The notes: generated from the sequence alone by a model not told the origin. Positions 40,535 through 49,404 are shown, counted from the stretch's first letter. The stretch is 64,000 bases of DNA from Pseudomonas anatoliensis (GCF_017976235.1 NZ_JACVHC010000004.1:480699-544698); one strand, 5' to 3'. Numbers and translations are program-made.

Positions 40535-43174
40535 ATGCGCGCCAACTCGTCTGATCCACAAGGCAATGTCACAGCGGAACACCCGATCAAACCCGAGCGT
40601 TTGCGCTTGCTGGATCGGTTAAGCAAATACCGTCAACCCATCGGTCTGGCGGTCACTCTGCTGTTGTTTGCCATTGCGCTGATTGCCTGTCGCCATCTGC
40701 TCGCCGAACTCGATCTCGATGCCTTGCACGACTCGATTCTCGACGTGCCGAAACCCGCCCTGCTCGGCGCTTTCGGTGCGACCGTGGTCGGCTTCATTAT
40801 TCTGCTGGGCTATGAATGGTCGGCCGCCCGCTACGCTGGCGTGACATTGCCACCGCGCACGCTGGCCCTCGGCGGCTTCACCGCGTTTGCGATTGGCAAT
40901 GCGATCGGCCTGTCGCTGCTGTCCGGCGGTTCGGTGCGCTACCGTTTATATGCACGGCTTGGTGTGAGCGCATCGGAAGTTGCGCACATGACCTTGTTCG
41001 CCAGCCTGTCGCTGGGCTGCGCTTTGCCACCACTGGCCGCACTCGCGACCCTCAGCGATCTGCCCGGCGCATCCCAGGCCTTGGGGTTATCTGAAGGATT
41101 GCTCGGCACTGTTGCTGGCGCCGTACTCCTGCTGGGTGCGATTCTGGCGATCGGCATCTATCGTCGGCGCCTGCCGGAACAGCCATTCGCGCACAATCTG
41201 CTGGTCAAGGCCGGCCGCCGCACCTTGCGCCTGCCGGGTCGACGCCTGACGTTCCTGCAACTGGTGATCACCGCCCTCGACGTTGCCGCTGCCGCCACCG
41301 TGCTTTATCTGTTGCTGCCGGAAGCCCCGCCGTTTGGCGCGTTTCTGCTGGTGTATCTGTTGGCCCTGGCCGCTGGCGTACTCAGCCATGTGCCGGGCGG
41401 CGTCGGTGTGTTCGAGGCGATTCTGCTGGCCGCCTTCGCCAACCAACTCGGTGCCGCGCCACTTGCTGCTGCATTGCTGCTGTACCGCCTGATCTACGTG
41501 GTGGCGCCGCTGCTGGTGGCTTGCGTATTGCTGCTGATCAACGAAGGCCAACGGCTGTTTCAGACCCAGACCATGCGCGCCGCATCCGGTCTGGCTGCGC
41601 CGATTCTGGCGGTGCTGGTATTTCTGTCCGGCGTGGTGCTGCTGTTCTCCGGCGCCACTCCAGAGATCGATACGCGCCTGGAACACATCGGTTTTCTGAT
41701 CCCGCATCGACTGGTCGACGCTTCGCACTTCGGCGCCAGCCTGATCGGCGTGCTCTGTCTGTTGCTGGCCCAAGGCTTGCGACGCCGGTTGTCGGCGGCG
41801 TGGATGCTGACCACCATTCTGTTGCTGGTCGGCGCCCTGCTCTCGCTGCTCAAGGGTTTCGACTGGGAAGAAGCCTTGTTGATGACCCTGACGGCAAGTC
41901 TGCTGGCGGTGTTCCGCCGCTCGTTCTATCGCCCGAGCCGCTTGACCGAACTGCCGTTCTCGCCGCTGTATCTGGTAGCCAGCCTGTGTGTGCTGGGTGC
42001 TTCAGCGTGGTTGCTGCTGTTCGCCTATCAAGACGTGCCGTACAGCCATCAATTGTGGTGGCAGTTCACCCTCGACGCTGATGCCCCGCGTGGTCTGCGT
42101 TCTCTGCTCGGCGCTGCGGTGTTGCTGATCGTGATCGCCCTGACCTGGCTGCTGCGCACTGCGCGCCCGGTGATCCATTTGCCGACCCCCGACGAACTGG
42201 AACGCGCCTCGAAAATTCTGATGGCCTCGGCGCAACCCGATGGCGGCCTCGCGCTGACCGGTGACAAGGCGCTGCTGTTCCACCCTAACGACGAAGCGTT
42301 CCTGATGTACGCCCGCCGTGGCCGCAGCCTGGTGGCGCTGTACGACCCGATCGGCCCCGGCCAGCAGCGGGCCGAGATGATCTGGCAATTTCGCGACCTC
42401 TGCGACATCCATCACGCCCGCCCTGTGTTCTATCAAGTGCGCGCAGAAAACCTGCCGTACTACATGGACATCGGCCTGACTGCGATCAAGCTTGGCGAAG
42501 AAGCGCGGGTCGACCTCATCCGCTTTGACCTCGAAGCCAAGGGCAAGGAGATGAAGGATCTGCGTTACACCTGGAACCGTGGCACCCGCGACGGTCTGTC
42601 GCTGGAAATCCATGAACCGGGTCAGGCGCCGATGGATGAGCTCAAGGTGATTTCCGATGCCTGGCTGACCGGCAAGAACGTGCGCGAGAAAGGCTTCTCC
42701 CTCGGCCGTTTCAGCGACGATTACCTGAAGCATTTCCGCATCGCGGTGATTCGCTTCGAAGGTCGCCCGGTGGCGTTCGCCAACCTGCTCGAGACCTACA
42801 GCCATGACCTGGCCAGTCTCGACCTGATGCGCGCGCACCCGGACGCGCCAAAACTGACCATGGAATTCATGATGGTCGGCCTGATTCAACACTATAAGAG
42901 TCACGGATACGCGCGCTTCAGCCTGGGCATGGTGCCGTTGTCGGGGTTGCAACCCCGGCGTGGTGCACCGCTGACCCAGCGTCTGGGCTCGATGGTTTTC
43001 CGCCGTGGTGAGCAGCTGTACAACTTCCAAGGCTTGCGCCGCTTCAAAGACAAGTTCCAGCCTGACTGGGAACCCCGTTATATGGCCGTGCCCGCCGGAC
43101 TCGATCCGCTAGTGGCGCTGGCCGACACTGCTGCCCTGATCGCGGGCGGCTTGACTGGATTGGTGAAACGCTGA
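40535..43174 (+). CDS. mprF: MprF-type aminoacyl-phosphatidylglycerol flippase/synthase
   Basis: The 879-residue protein starts at ATG 40535 (a TTG precedes it in frame; AGAGG at 40524-40528 fits the ATG). The N-terminal about 540 residues hold around 12-14 membrane spans including the flippase core (LSGGSVRYRLYARLGVS, SHVPGGVGVFEAILLAA). The C-terminal DUF2156/GNAT-like synthase domain has FHPNDEAFLMYARRGRSLVALYDPIGP, YMDIGLTAIKLGEEARVDL, GFSLGRF and RFSLGMVPLSGL. It transfers an amino acid from tRNA to phosphatidylglycerol and reduces surface charge. In PAO1 the orthologue makes alanyl-PG. Its partner hydrolase gene overlaps its stop (TGATG). Confidence 0.92.
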   Translation: MRANSSDPQGNVTAEHPIKPERLRLLDRLSKYRQPIGLAVTLLLFAIALIACRHLLAELDLDALHDSILDVPKPALLGAFGATVVGFIILLGYEWSAARYAGVTLPPRTLALGGFTAFAIGNAIGLSLLSGGSVRYRLYARLGVSASEVAHMTLFASLSLGCALPPLAALATLSDLPGASQALGLSEGLLGTVAGAVLLLGAILAIGIYRRRLPEQPFAHNLLVKAGRRTLRLPGRRLTFLQLVITALDVAAAATVLYLLLPEAPPFGAFLLVYLLALAAGVLSHVPGGVGVFEAILLAAFANQLGAAPLAAALLLYRLIYVVAPLLVACVLLLINEGQRLFQTQTMRAASGLAAPILAVLVFLSGVVLLFSGATPEIDTRLEHIGFLIPHRLVDASHFGASLIGVLCLLLAQGLRRRLSAAWMLTTILLLVGALLSLLKGFDWEEALLMTLTASLLAVFRRSFYRPSRLTELPFSPLYLVASLCVLGASAWLLLFAYQDVPYSHQLWWQFTLDADAPRGLRSLLGAAVLLIVIALTWLLRTARPVIHLPTPDELERASKILMASAQPDGGLALTGDKALLFHPNDEAFLMYARRGRSLVALYDPIGPGQQRAEMIWQFRDLCDIHHARPVFYQVRAENLPYYMDIGLTAIKLGEEARVDLIRFDLEAKGKEMKDLRYTWNRGTRDGLSLEIHEPGQAPMDELKVISDAWLTGKNVREKGFSLGRFSDDYLKHFRIAVIRFEGRPVAFANLLETYSHDLASLDLMRAHPDAPKLTMEFMMVGLIQHYKSHGYARFSLGMVPLSGLQPRRGAPLTQRLGSMVFRRGEQLYNFQGLRRFKDKFQPDWEPRYMAVPAGLDPLVALADTAALIAGGLTGLVKR

Positions 43175-44469
43175 TGATTCAACGCTCCCTGAAGTACATC
43201 CTGGCTGCACTGATCGTGCTGGCCGTGATTGCCGGCGGCGGTTTCTGGTACCTCAAACGCCCGGCACCGGAACCGACCCTCGAACAGCTGAAACCGGCCG
43301 ATGGCACTGCCATCACCCGCGTCATCCCTGGCACCCAACCCAAGGCGCAGGTGCTGGTGGCCGTCACCGAAGAGCAGAAACTCAGCGACAAACAGCTGAG
43401 CACCCTGAGCCGCAGCGCCTCGGCGCAGATCGTTCAGGTGATTCTGCCCAAGGACTGCCTGCTGCAAAGCCGCGCCCTGCAAACCGGTCTGCGCGAACTG
43501 AACGGCCCGGCGACACTCGTTAGCGGCATCGGCCCAGGCGCCGTGCTGGCCTGGCGCTGGTTGTCCGAGCAAAAGGACGACAAGGCTCAGGCCATCTCCG
43601 TCGACCTCGCGCTGGAAAAACCCGGCTGCACTCACCTGCTGCCAAAAGCCGCCGCCCACGGCCACTGGCTGGTGGCATGGAACGACAACCCGGACGACGC
43701 CAGCGCGGGTTTCGTGCGCGATCAACCGAACGCTGAAACGAGCATCAGTGACTACGACATCAACCTGCCGCAAGTGCTGAACAACGAACTGCGCAAGATC
43801 CTCGTCGGTGGCGACAAGGCCAACGGTGGTCTGGCGATCCCGGTGGTTGAAGTGCCGGCCGGTCAGGCCAAGGACACCGTGACCCTGTTCCTCTCCGGCG
43901 ACGGCGGCTGGCGTGACCTCGACCGCGACGTGGCGGGCGAGATGGCCAAGATCGGCTACCCAGTCGTCGGCATCGACACCCTGCGCTACTACTGGCAGCA
44001 CAAAAGCCCTGAACAAAGCGCACTGGACCTGACCGAACTGATGCAGCACTACCGGCAGAAATGGGGCACCAAGCGCTTCATCCTCACCGGATACTCGTTC
44101 GGTGCTGACGTTCTGCCAGCGATCTACAACCGTCTGCCGGACACCGAACAGCAACGCGTCGACGCAATCATCCTGCTGGCCTTCGCCCGCACCGGCAGCT
44201 TCGAAATCGAAGTCGAAGGCTGGCTCGGCAACGCCGGCAAAGAAGCCGCCACCGGCCCGGAAATGGCCAAGCTGCCACCGGCCAAGGTTGTGTGCATCTA
44301 TGGTGAAGAAGAGACGGATGAGAGTGGCTGCACGGACAAGACTGCTGTGGGTGAAGCGGTGAAACTGCCGGGTGGTCATCACTTCGATGAGAACTACCCG
44401 GCGCTGGCCAAGCGTCTGGTGGACTTGATCCAGAAGCGTCAGAGCAAGGACTCGGTCGCTGAAGAGTGA
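43174..44469 (+). CDS. VirJ-like periplasmic hydrolase, partner of MprF
   Basis: The 431-residue protein has an N-terminal membrane anchor (ILAALIVLAVIAGGGFWYL) and a C-terminal alpha/beta-hydrolase domain: VTLFLSGDGGWRDLDRDVA, the nucleophile elbow GYSFGAD and a late catalytic His in GGHHFDENYP. A second, N-terminal hydrolase-like half is degenerate. In PAO1 the adjacent homologue (PA0919) is reported to hydrolyse alanyl-PG in the periplasm, so the pair can tune lipid aminoacylation. Its ATG overlaps the mprF stop by one base. Confidence 0.85.
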   Translation: MIQRSLKYILAALIVLAVIAGGGFWYLKRPAPEPTLEQLKPADGTAITRVIPGTQPKAQVLVAVTEEQKLSDKQLSTLSRSASAQIVQVILPKDCLLQSRALQTGLRELNGPATLVSGIGPGAVLAWRWLSEQKDDKAQAISVDLALEKPGCTHLLPKAAAHGHWLVAWNDNPDDASAGFVRDQPNAETSISDYDINLPQVLNNELRKILVGGDKANGGLAIPVVEVPAGQAKDTVTLFLSGDGGWRDLDRDVAGEMAKIGYPVVGIDTLRYYWQHKSPEQSALDLTELMQHYRQKWGTKRFILTGYSFGADVLPAIYNRLPDTEQQRVDAIILLAFARTGSFEIEVEGWLGNAGKEAATGPEMAKLPPAKVVCIYGEEETDESGCTDKTAVGEAVKLPGGHHFDENYPALAKRLVDLIQKRQSKDSVAEE

Positions 44470-44485
44470 TCAGAGCCACACCCAC

Positions 44486-44523
44486 AAAAAGCCCCCGCAA
44501 CTTCGCAGTTTCGGGGGCTTTTT
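44486..44523 (+). terminator. terminator of the mprF operon
   Basis: AGCCCCCG (44490-44497) pairs with CGGGGGCT (44512-44519) and is followed by TTTTT. Confidence 0.9.
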
Positions 44524-44549
44524 ACATCTCGGGCGATGCCCCCATTCCC

Positions 44550-44639
44550 CTGCAGGAGTGAGCCTGCTCGCGATAGCGGAGTGTCAGCCACCTATTTGCC
44601 AACTGATACACCGCTATCGCGAGCAGGCTCACCCCTACA
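44550..44639. repeat. long inverted repeat (GAGCCTGCTCGCGATAGCGG class)
   Basis: GTGAGCCTGCTCGCGATAGC-GG at 44558-44579 is matched by CCGCTATCGCGAGC-AGGCTCAC at 44611-44632. It is a different palindrome class from the other REP pairs. Confidence 0.75.
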
Positions 44640-44853
44640 ATGGAATTGCGCTGGATTCAGAAACCTTATACATGCACTCGTAAATATCTTGACTCTCGAT
44701 GAAGCCAAAAACGGCAAGTCACATTGAATCGTCAACCCCGTAAATCACCAATGGCGTGTAGTTTCGTTTACTTCCAGTCTCGCAATATCGGATGACGCCG
44801 ACAGACCTTGTAGGGATCGAATGCGGCAGCTCTCGAAATCAAGGGAATTGAAC

Positions 44854-44996
44854 ATGAGTAATCAATCTGATCTTAAAACCATCGGCTTCACCCCCCTTCC
44901 TCTACAACTCTGATTGACGACGTGATACAGGCGCTGCTGCCACGACCAGCACGCACGAAGACCGAGTCTGAAGCAGAGATGCCTGAAAGCCTGTAG
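44854..44996 (+). pseudogene. internally deleted DUF3077-type gene
   Basis: ATG 44854 opens MSNQSDLKTIGFTPLPLQL and stops at 44911-44913. The LKTIGFTP start is typical of small Pseudomonas DUF3077 proteins, which are usually about 80-100 residues. Starting at 44910 in another frame, LIDDVIQALLPRPARTKTE runs to a TAG at 44994; LIDDV-ALL is like the family's C-terminal end. The two ends thus look like the start and end of one gene whose middle has been lost with a frame change. GGGAATTG precedes the ATG. The remaining intergenic bases between 44640 and 45005 show no other gene. Confidence 0.5.
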
Positions 44997-45005
44997 CGGC
45001 AAAAA

Positions 45006-45087
45006 GATCAAAAGATCGCAGCCTTCGGCAGCTCCTACATGGAATGCGAAACCTGTAGGAGCTGCCGAAGGCTGCGATCTTTTGATC
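45006..45087. repeat. paired REP element
   Basis: GATCAAAAGATCGCAGCC and GGCTGCGATCTTTTGATC are perfect inverse arms around TTCGGCAGCTCCTACA and TGTAGGAGCTGCCGAA. Confidence 0.85.
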
Positions 45088-45113
45088 TGGATTTGTGGAT
45101 TAAGCCAGAAACA

Positions 45114-45152
45114 AAAAAGCCCCCGCCAGCCACTAGGCCAACGGGGGCTTTT
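45114..45152 (-). terminator. terminator of kup
   Basis: GCCCCCG (45119-45125) pairs with CGGGGGC (45142-45148); the minus-strand transcript ends in a T6 run. Confidence 0.88.
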
Positions 45153-45165
45153 CAATGGGACGGGA

Positions 45166-47067
45166 TTACATCTCCACCTGCGTCCCCAACTCAATCACCC
45201 GGTTCAGCGGCAGATTGAAGAACCTCAGGTTGCCGTTGGCATTCTTCAACATGAACGCGAACAACGCCTCGCGCCAGCGCGCCATGCCTTCGAGTTTCGA
45301 GGCAATCACCGTTTCGCGGCTGAGGAAGTACGTCGTGCGCATCGGGCTGAAGTCCAGATCATCCAGATGGCACAACTTCAGCGCCTGCGGCACGTCCGGC
45401 TCGTCGGTGAAGCCGAAGTGCAGGATGACCCGGAAGAAGCCATCACCGAAGGCATCAACCTCGAAACGCCGTGAGGGTGGTACGCGCGGGATGTCTTCAT
45501 AAACCACCGTCAACAGCACCACTTGCTCGTGCAATACCTGGTTATGCAACAGGTTGTGCAACAAAGCATGTGGCACGGCGTCGGAACGCGCAGTGAGGAA
45601 CACCGCGGTGCCCTGCACGCGGTGCGGCGGTTGCACGCGAATGCTGCTGATGAAGATCGGCAGCGGCAGCGCGCCTTCGTCCAGACGCTCGACCAGCAGT
45701 TGCTTGCCACGTTTCCAGGTGGTCATCAGCACGAACAGCGCGATACCGGCGATCACCGGGAACGCACCGCCCTGCACGATCTTCGGCACGTTGGCGGCGA
45801 AGTACAGACCGTCCACCAGCAGGAAGCCGAGCAACACCGGCACCGCGAGGATCGGAGGCCATTTCCACAGCAGCAGCATGACTGCCGACACCAGAATGGT
45901 GGTCATCAGCATGGTGCCGGTCACTGCCACGCCATAAGCCGAGGCCAGCGCGCCAGAGGACTCGAAGCCCAGCACCAGCAGCACCACGCCAACCATCAAC
46001 GCCCAGTTCACCGCGCCGATGTAGATCTGGCCCTGCTCGTCACTGGAGGTGTGCTGGATGTACATGCGCGGGATGTAACCGAGCTGAATCGCCTGACGGG
46101 TCAGGGAGAACGCGCCGGAAATCACCGCTTGCGAAGCAATCACTGTGGCCAGCGTCGACAGCCCGACCAGCGGAATCAACGCCCAGCTCGGCGCCAGCAG
46201 ATAGAACGGGTTACGCGCCGCTTCCGGGTTTTCCAGCAGCAACGCACCCTGCCCGAAATAATTGAGCACCAACGCCGGCAACACCAGAATGAACCAGGCG
46301 CGGGCAATCGGCTTGCGGCCGAAGTGGCCCATGTCGGCATACAGCGCTTCAGCACCGGTCAGCGCCAGCACCACGGCGCCGAGAATCGCCACACCCATGC
46401 CCGGATGAACGACGAAGAAGTTCACTGCCCACATCGGGTTCAACGCATGTAGCACTTCAGGCGAATGGCTGATGCCATAGACCCCCAGGGCGGCAAGCAC
46501 CACAAACCAGGTAACCATGATCGGCCCGAAGAGGATGCCGATGCGAGCCGTACCGTGCTTCTGAATCAGAAACAACGCGACCAGCACCACCAGTGACAGC
46601 GGCACCACCCAGTGATCAATGCCATCGAACGCCAGGCCCAAACCTTCAATCGCCGACAGGACGGAAATCGCCGGGGTGATCATGCTGTCGCCGTAAAACA
46701 GCGCCGCACCGATCAATCCGCAGACCACCAACAGCGAACGCAGCTTCTTGCGCTCCCCCGCCGCTCGCCGCGCCAGCGCGGTGAGCGCCATGATCCCGCC
46801 CTCGCCCTGGTTGTCGGCGCGCAGCACGAACATCATGTATTTGATCGACACGACCCAGATCAGCGACCAGAAGATCAACGACAAAATGCCCAGCACCCCG
46901 TCGTGATTGACGGGCACACCGTAACCGCCGGAAAACACTTCTTTCAGGGTGTACAACGGGCTCGTGCCGATGTCGCCATAAACCACCCCGACCGCCGCGA
47001 CCAGCATGCTCAGCGGTTTAGAGGCCGAACCCTCGGCGCCTGCCGCGTGACTACTTGCCTGACCCAT
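45166..47067 (-). CDS. kup: low-affinity potassium transporter Kup
   Basis: The 633-residue protein has 12 membrane spans after a short polar start. VVYGDIGTSPLYTLKEVF, ADNQGEGGIMALTAL, FYGDSMITPAISVLSAIEGL and TGAEALYADMGHFGRKPIARAWF are the Kup/KT hallmarks, with a soluble C-terminal domain of about 180 residues. Kup imports K+ with protons and matters most in acid. In PAO1 kup also lies between the mprF and rimO region, and the divergent gene here is the broken rimO. Confidence 0.97.
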   Translation of the reverse strand: MGQASSHAAGAEGSASKPLSMLVAAVGVVYGDIGTSPLYTLKEVFSGGYGVPVNHDGVLGILSLIFWSLIWVVSIKYMMFVLRADNQGEGGIMALTALARRAAGERKKLRSLLVVCGLIGAALFYGDSMITPAISVLSAIEGLGLAFDGIDHWVVPLSLVVLVALFLIQKHGTARIGILFGPIMVTWFVVLAALGVYGISHSPEVLHALNPMWAVNFFVVHPGMGVAILGAVVLALTGAEALYADMGHFGRKPIARAWFILVLPALVLNYFGQGALLLENPEAARNPFYLLAPSWALIPLVGLSTLATVIASQAVISGAFSLTRQAIQLGYIPRMYIQHTSSDEQGQIYIGAVNWALMVGVVLLVLGFESSGALASAYGVAVTGTMLMTTILVSAVMLLLWKWPPILAVPVLLGFLLVDGLYFAANVPKIVQGGAFPVIAGIALFVLMTTWKRGKQLLVERLDEGALPLPIFISSIRVQPPHRVQGTAVFLTARSDAVPHALLHNLLHNQVLHEQVVLLTVVYEDIPRVPPSRRFEVDAFGDGFFRVILHFGFTDEPDVPQALKLCHLDDLDFSPMRTTYFLSRETVIASKLEGMARWREALFAFMLKNANGNLRFFNLPLNRVIELGTQVEM

Positions 47068-47356
47068 CCAACAACTCCTGATTCCAGACCGGCTTCTTCG
47101 AATGAAGCACTATGCTTTGTGGTGCAGCATGCGCATTTTTACGCCTTGTAACAGACGTTTTCTTGACTGTAAAAATTCAGTAAAGCGCAACGGCGCGAAG
47201 CATAGCGCAGCACTCGTCGTATTTCCCTGCATAAAGCTGGTCAAGAGAGCTGCTCGTCGATAGAATTGCGCACTTTTTGATCAGAGGCGCGCCCTAAGCG
47301 CCCATCCGTCGATTCCCGCGTCAGGCAATCGATGTCACAAAATACCGAGGTTAGAC

Positions 47357-47458
47357 ATGTCCACCACTCCTGCGCCAGCCAATCCCAAGGTTGGCTTCGT
47401 ATCCCTGGGTTGCCCTAACGATACCCAAAATATACAAAGCTTTTCACTCGCGATCTAA
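47357..47458 (+). pseudogene. rimO: 5' remnant of rimO, truncated by prophage insertion
   Basis: ATG 47357 starts MSTTPAPANPKVGFVSLGCP, the expected N-terminus of RimO, including Cys19, the first of three conserved cysteines in the MTTase domain. In intact rimO the next residues would be KALVDSERIL or similar; here the frame reads NDTQNIQSFSLAI and stops at 47456-47458. All radical-SAM and TRAM domains are missing. RimO methylthiolates an aspartate of ribosomal protein S12. The break is at or shortly after 47419, where prophage sequence begins. Confidence 0.88.
47405..47425. other. probable prophage attachment junction inside rimO
   Basis: Host-like coding sequence (CTGGGTTGCCCTAA) changes to unrelated AT-richer sequence at about 47417-47420. 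The core of the att site is probably within this stretch, since a crossover leaves host-matching bases on the host side. The exact core can only be fixed by comparing with the far prophage end, which is outside the window. Confidence 0.6.
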
Positions 47459-47459
47459 G

Positions 47460-48254
47460 TCAGAACAACTGCCCCAGGGACGCCGGCTCCCAGCTCGTTA
47501 TCACCAGCTCACCACTCGCCTCTGCCGCTCCTCCTCGCGGATTACCTACGCTGTAACGAATGTTCACCTCCTCGAAATGAAACCCCTTAAACACCTCCCT
47601 TATGTCCGGGTGGTCGTTGATGCTTACCATCACCTTACCTTTGCACCGTCGCATGAATTCGGCCATGCGCTCGTAATTCTCAAACGGAAAATCCACGCCA
47701 TAGCCTGCGGTCTCCCAATATGGTGGATCCATGTAATGGAATGTGTGTGCACGGTCGTAGCGCTCAGCGCAGTCGAGCCAAGGGAGATTCTCGACATAGG
47801 TGCCTGACAGCCGCTGCCATGCGGCTGATAGATTCTCTTCAATGCGAAGCAAGTTGATTGCTGGGGCAGTTGTAGCGGTACCGAAGCTCTGCCCGCTTAC
47901 CTTGCCTGCAAAGGCATGGTGCTGCAGGTAGAAAAATCGTGCAGCACGCTGGATATCGGTAAGGGTTTCCGTTCGGGTCATCTTCTGCCACTCGAATATC
48001 TGGCGTGAACTCAGAGCCCATTTGAACTGCCGCACGAACTCTTCAAGATGGTTTTGGACTACGCGATAAAGAGTAACCAGGTCGCCGTTGATGTCGTTGA
48101 GAACCTCAACGGGCGCACCCTGCGGCCGGAGGAAATACAAGGCTGCCCCACCTGCGAACACTTCGACGTAGCACTCATGAGGCGGGAACAGCGGTATGAG
48201 GCGATCGGCCAACCGCCGCTTACCGCCCATCCATGGAATGATTGGAGAAGACAT
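47460..48254 (-). CDS. D12-class DNA adenine methyltransferase (prophage)
   Basis: The 264-residue protein has the N6-adenine MTase motifs: IPWMGGKRRL (6-15), EVFAGGAALYF (motif I), VLNDINGDLV, and the catalytic DPPY at 176-179 in FHYMDPPYWETAGYG, with late SINDHPDIREVF. It is the last phage gene before the rimO junction, ending two bases from the rimO-remnant stop on the opposite strand. It may protect phage DNA from host restriction or alter gene control. A LexA-box-like site lies 19 bases upstream of its start, suggesting induction with the SOS response. The recognition sequence is not known. Confidence 0.9.
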   Translation of the reverse strand: MSSPIIPWMGGKRRLADRLIPLFPPHECYVEVFAGGAALYFLRPQGAPVEVLNDINGDLVTLYRVVQNHLEEFVRQFKWALSSRQIFEWQKMTRTETLTDIQRAARFFYLQHHAFAGKVSGQSFGTATTAPAINLLRIEENLSAAWQRLSGTYVENLPWLDCAERYDRAHTFHYMDPPYWETAGYGVDFPFENYERMAEFMRRCKGKVMVSINDHPDIREVFKGFHFEEVNIRYSVGNPRGGAAEASGELVITSWEPASLGQLF

Positions 48255-48272
48255 AAAAAATAGACCCTAACA

Positions 48273-48288
48273 CTGTATGAATAAACAG
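48273..48288. promoter_or_regulatory. LexA-box-like site upstream of the phage methylase
   Basis: CTGTATGAATAAACAG has CTG-N10-CAG spacing and close match to the Pseudomonas SOS box CTGTATATAAATACAG type. It lies 19-34 bases before the methylase ATG on the minus strand. Confidence 0.65.
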
Positions 48289-48803
48289 TATCAATGATAC
48301 CTCTTTTCCAATAATGGCGATGCGCCTTAGTGCAAAGTTTCGGAGGCGGTAAAAATGGCTCCAGGCCGCGACCTATAAGACCTCAGGCATAACAATGCCC
48401 CGCCAACGCTCGTCGAATAACACGCTGAAATTTGACCATGCTCAAATTTGAAAACACGCTTAAATCACTGTTTTGTATTTTTCACCTCAATGAAACCGGG
48501 CACTTCAGCGATACCTCCTCCACGGCTAGCTCGTGCACCGCTGTGCAGCCTCACTGCATTTCCCCTCAAAAGTTCGCACTCTGTGCAATTGGCGATCGCC
48601 TGCAAAGCCCCACGGCCCGCCTGGGCTGCAGGTTCGTTTGCACTACATCCGGATTTGCACAAAAAAAGGACACAAAGCCCGTCGGCGGGAGGGGGATAAG
48701 TGCTTTTTCCTGAGTTTTTTTATTGGCGATGGGATTTTTCAAATCGCTTGCGTTCTTGCCATCAGTCGGCCTTCCGGTGCGGACCATAAACCGAATCGAT
48801 ATA
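48289..48803. other. 515-base gap with no supported gene; one operator-like palindrome
   Basis: Several short frames exist on both strands but none has codon use, start signal or recognisable product. AAATTTGA (48428-48435) and TCAAATTT (48442-48449) form an inverted repeat with a 6-base centre, inside a near direct repeat AACACGCTGAAAT and AACACGCTTAAAT (about 48420 and 48453). A phage repressor or activator site is possible. Cys-pair motifs on the minus strand around 48450-48660 might be a decayed regulatory gene but cannot be assigned. Confidence 0.4.
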
Positions 48804-48819
48804 CTGTTTATGCATACAG
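48804..48819. promoter_or_regulatory. LexA-box-like site upstream of the small cargo genes
   Basis: CTGTTTATGCATACAG has CTG-N10-CAG spacing with near dyad symmetry. It is 26 bases before ATG 48846 and could overlap the promoter of that plus-strand unit. Confidence 0.65.
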
Positions 48820-48845
48820 TTATTTTGATCTTGCTGGGGTGACGC

Positions 48846-49097
48846 ATGAACAGCAGTTACGTTGGAATGGAAGCGGCGAAGTCTTCGGCGTTGATGCGTT
48901 GGCAAACAATGCTGCGCGATGAAGTTGCATTGCTGGCTATGCCAGGAGCGCACCACAAAGCGCTGCTCAGACAAGCCCACGCGCTGCACCTGGATCAGGT
49001 GATTGATTCCGATGGTCTCAGCGACTTGCTGGAATTCGCGGATGCAGCGCTGGCCTTCGCTGTGGAATCAATGCTCGACATCAAGACCGACGAATAA
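48846..49097 (+). CDS. unknown small prophage protein, possibly SOS-induced
   Basis: The 83-residue product (starts MNSSYVGMEAAKSS, ends MLDIKTDE) is helical and acidic towards its end with no membrane segment. GGGGTGA lies just before the ATG. It follows the LexA-like site closely and is 10 bases upstream of another small gene. I recognise no domain. Its position in the cargo end of the prophage suggests a host-interaction or regulatory role, but this is inference. Confidence 0.65.
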   Translation: MNSSYVGMEAAKSSALMRWQTMLRDEVALLAMPGAHHKALLRQAHALHLDQVIDSDGLSDLLEFADAALAFAVESMLDIKTDE

Positions 49098-49107
49098 GGG
49101 GCCACGC

Positions 49108-49404
49108 ATGCACGTACTTGTCACACCCATGCGGTTGCGCGGTGTTGCGCTCGATGCCAAAGAGCGGCGTCGTTACCCGGCTATTCGCGGCAATGTGATG
49201 GTGAATTCAACCGTTTGCGCCCAACTGGGCCGGGCCACCAACATGGCTCGCGTTGAAGTAGGTATGCCGCTCGATCCCGATCCTTTGCCGCCTTTGCTCG
49301 ATGCCACACTTGCAGGGATGGCGGTAACAGGTTTTGTCCTGAGTGGAATCGAGTACATCGATGGCTGCGCCTACGCGCAATCTTGGTGGTGCCGTGAAGA
49401 GTAA
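49108..49404 (+). CDS. unknown small prophage protein
   Basis: The 98-residue product (MHVLVTPMRLRGVALDAKER to AQSWWCREE) starts at ATG 49108, seven bases after AAGGGG (49096-49101), and is probably co-transcribed with the gene before it. It contains hydrophobic stretches but no clear membrane helix, and ends with Trp/Cys. No family is recognised. Confidence 0.6.
   Translation: MHVLVTPMRLRGVALDAKERRRYPAIRGNVMVNSTVCAQLGRATNMARVEVGMPLDPDPLPPLLDATLAGMAVTGFVLSGIEYIDGCAYAQSWWCREE

Noticed and set aside
48450..48662. Possible Com-type zinc regulator gene on the minus strand near the phage methylase
   Set aside because: Cys pairs and a KCP-like stretch appear only when frames are mixed, starts are non-ATG, and the order of motifs does not match Com. 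At most a decayed remnant.
48432..48713. 93-codon plus-strand frame
   Set aside because: No ribosome-binding site, no domain, and Cys/Ser/Arg-rich composition typical of chance frames.
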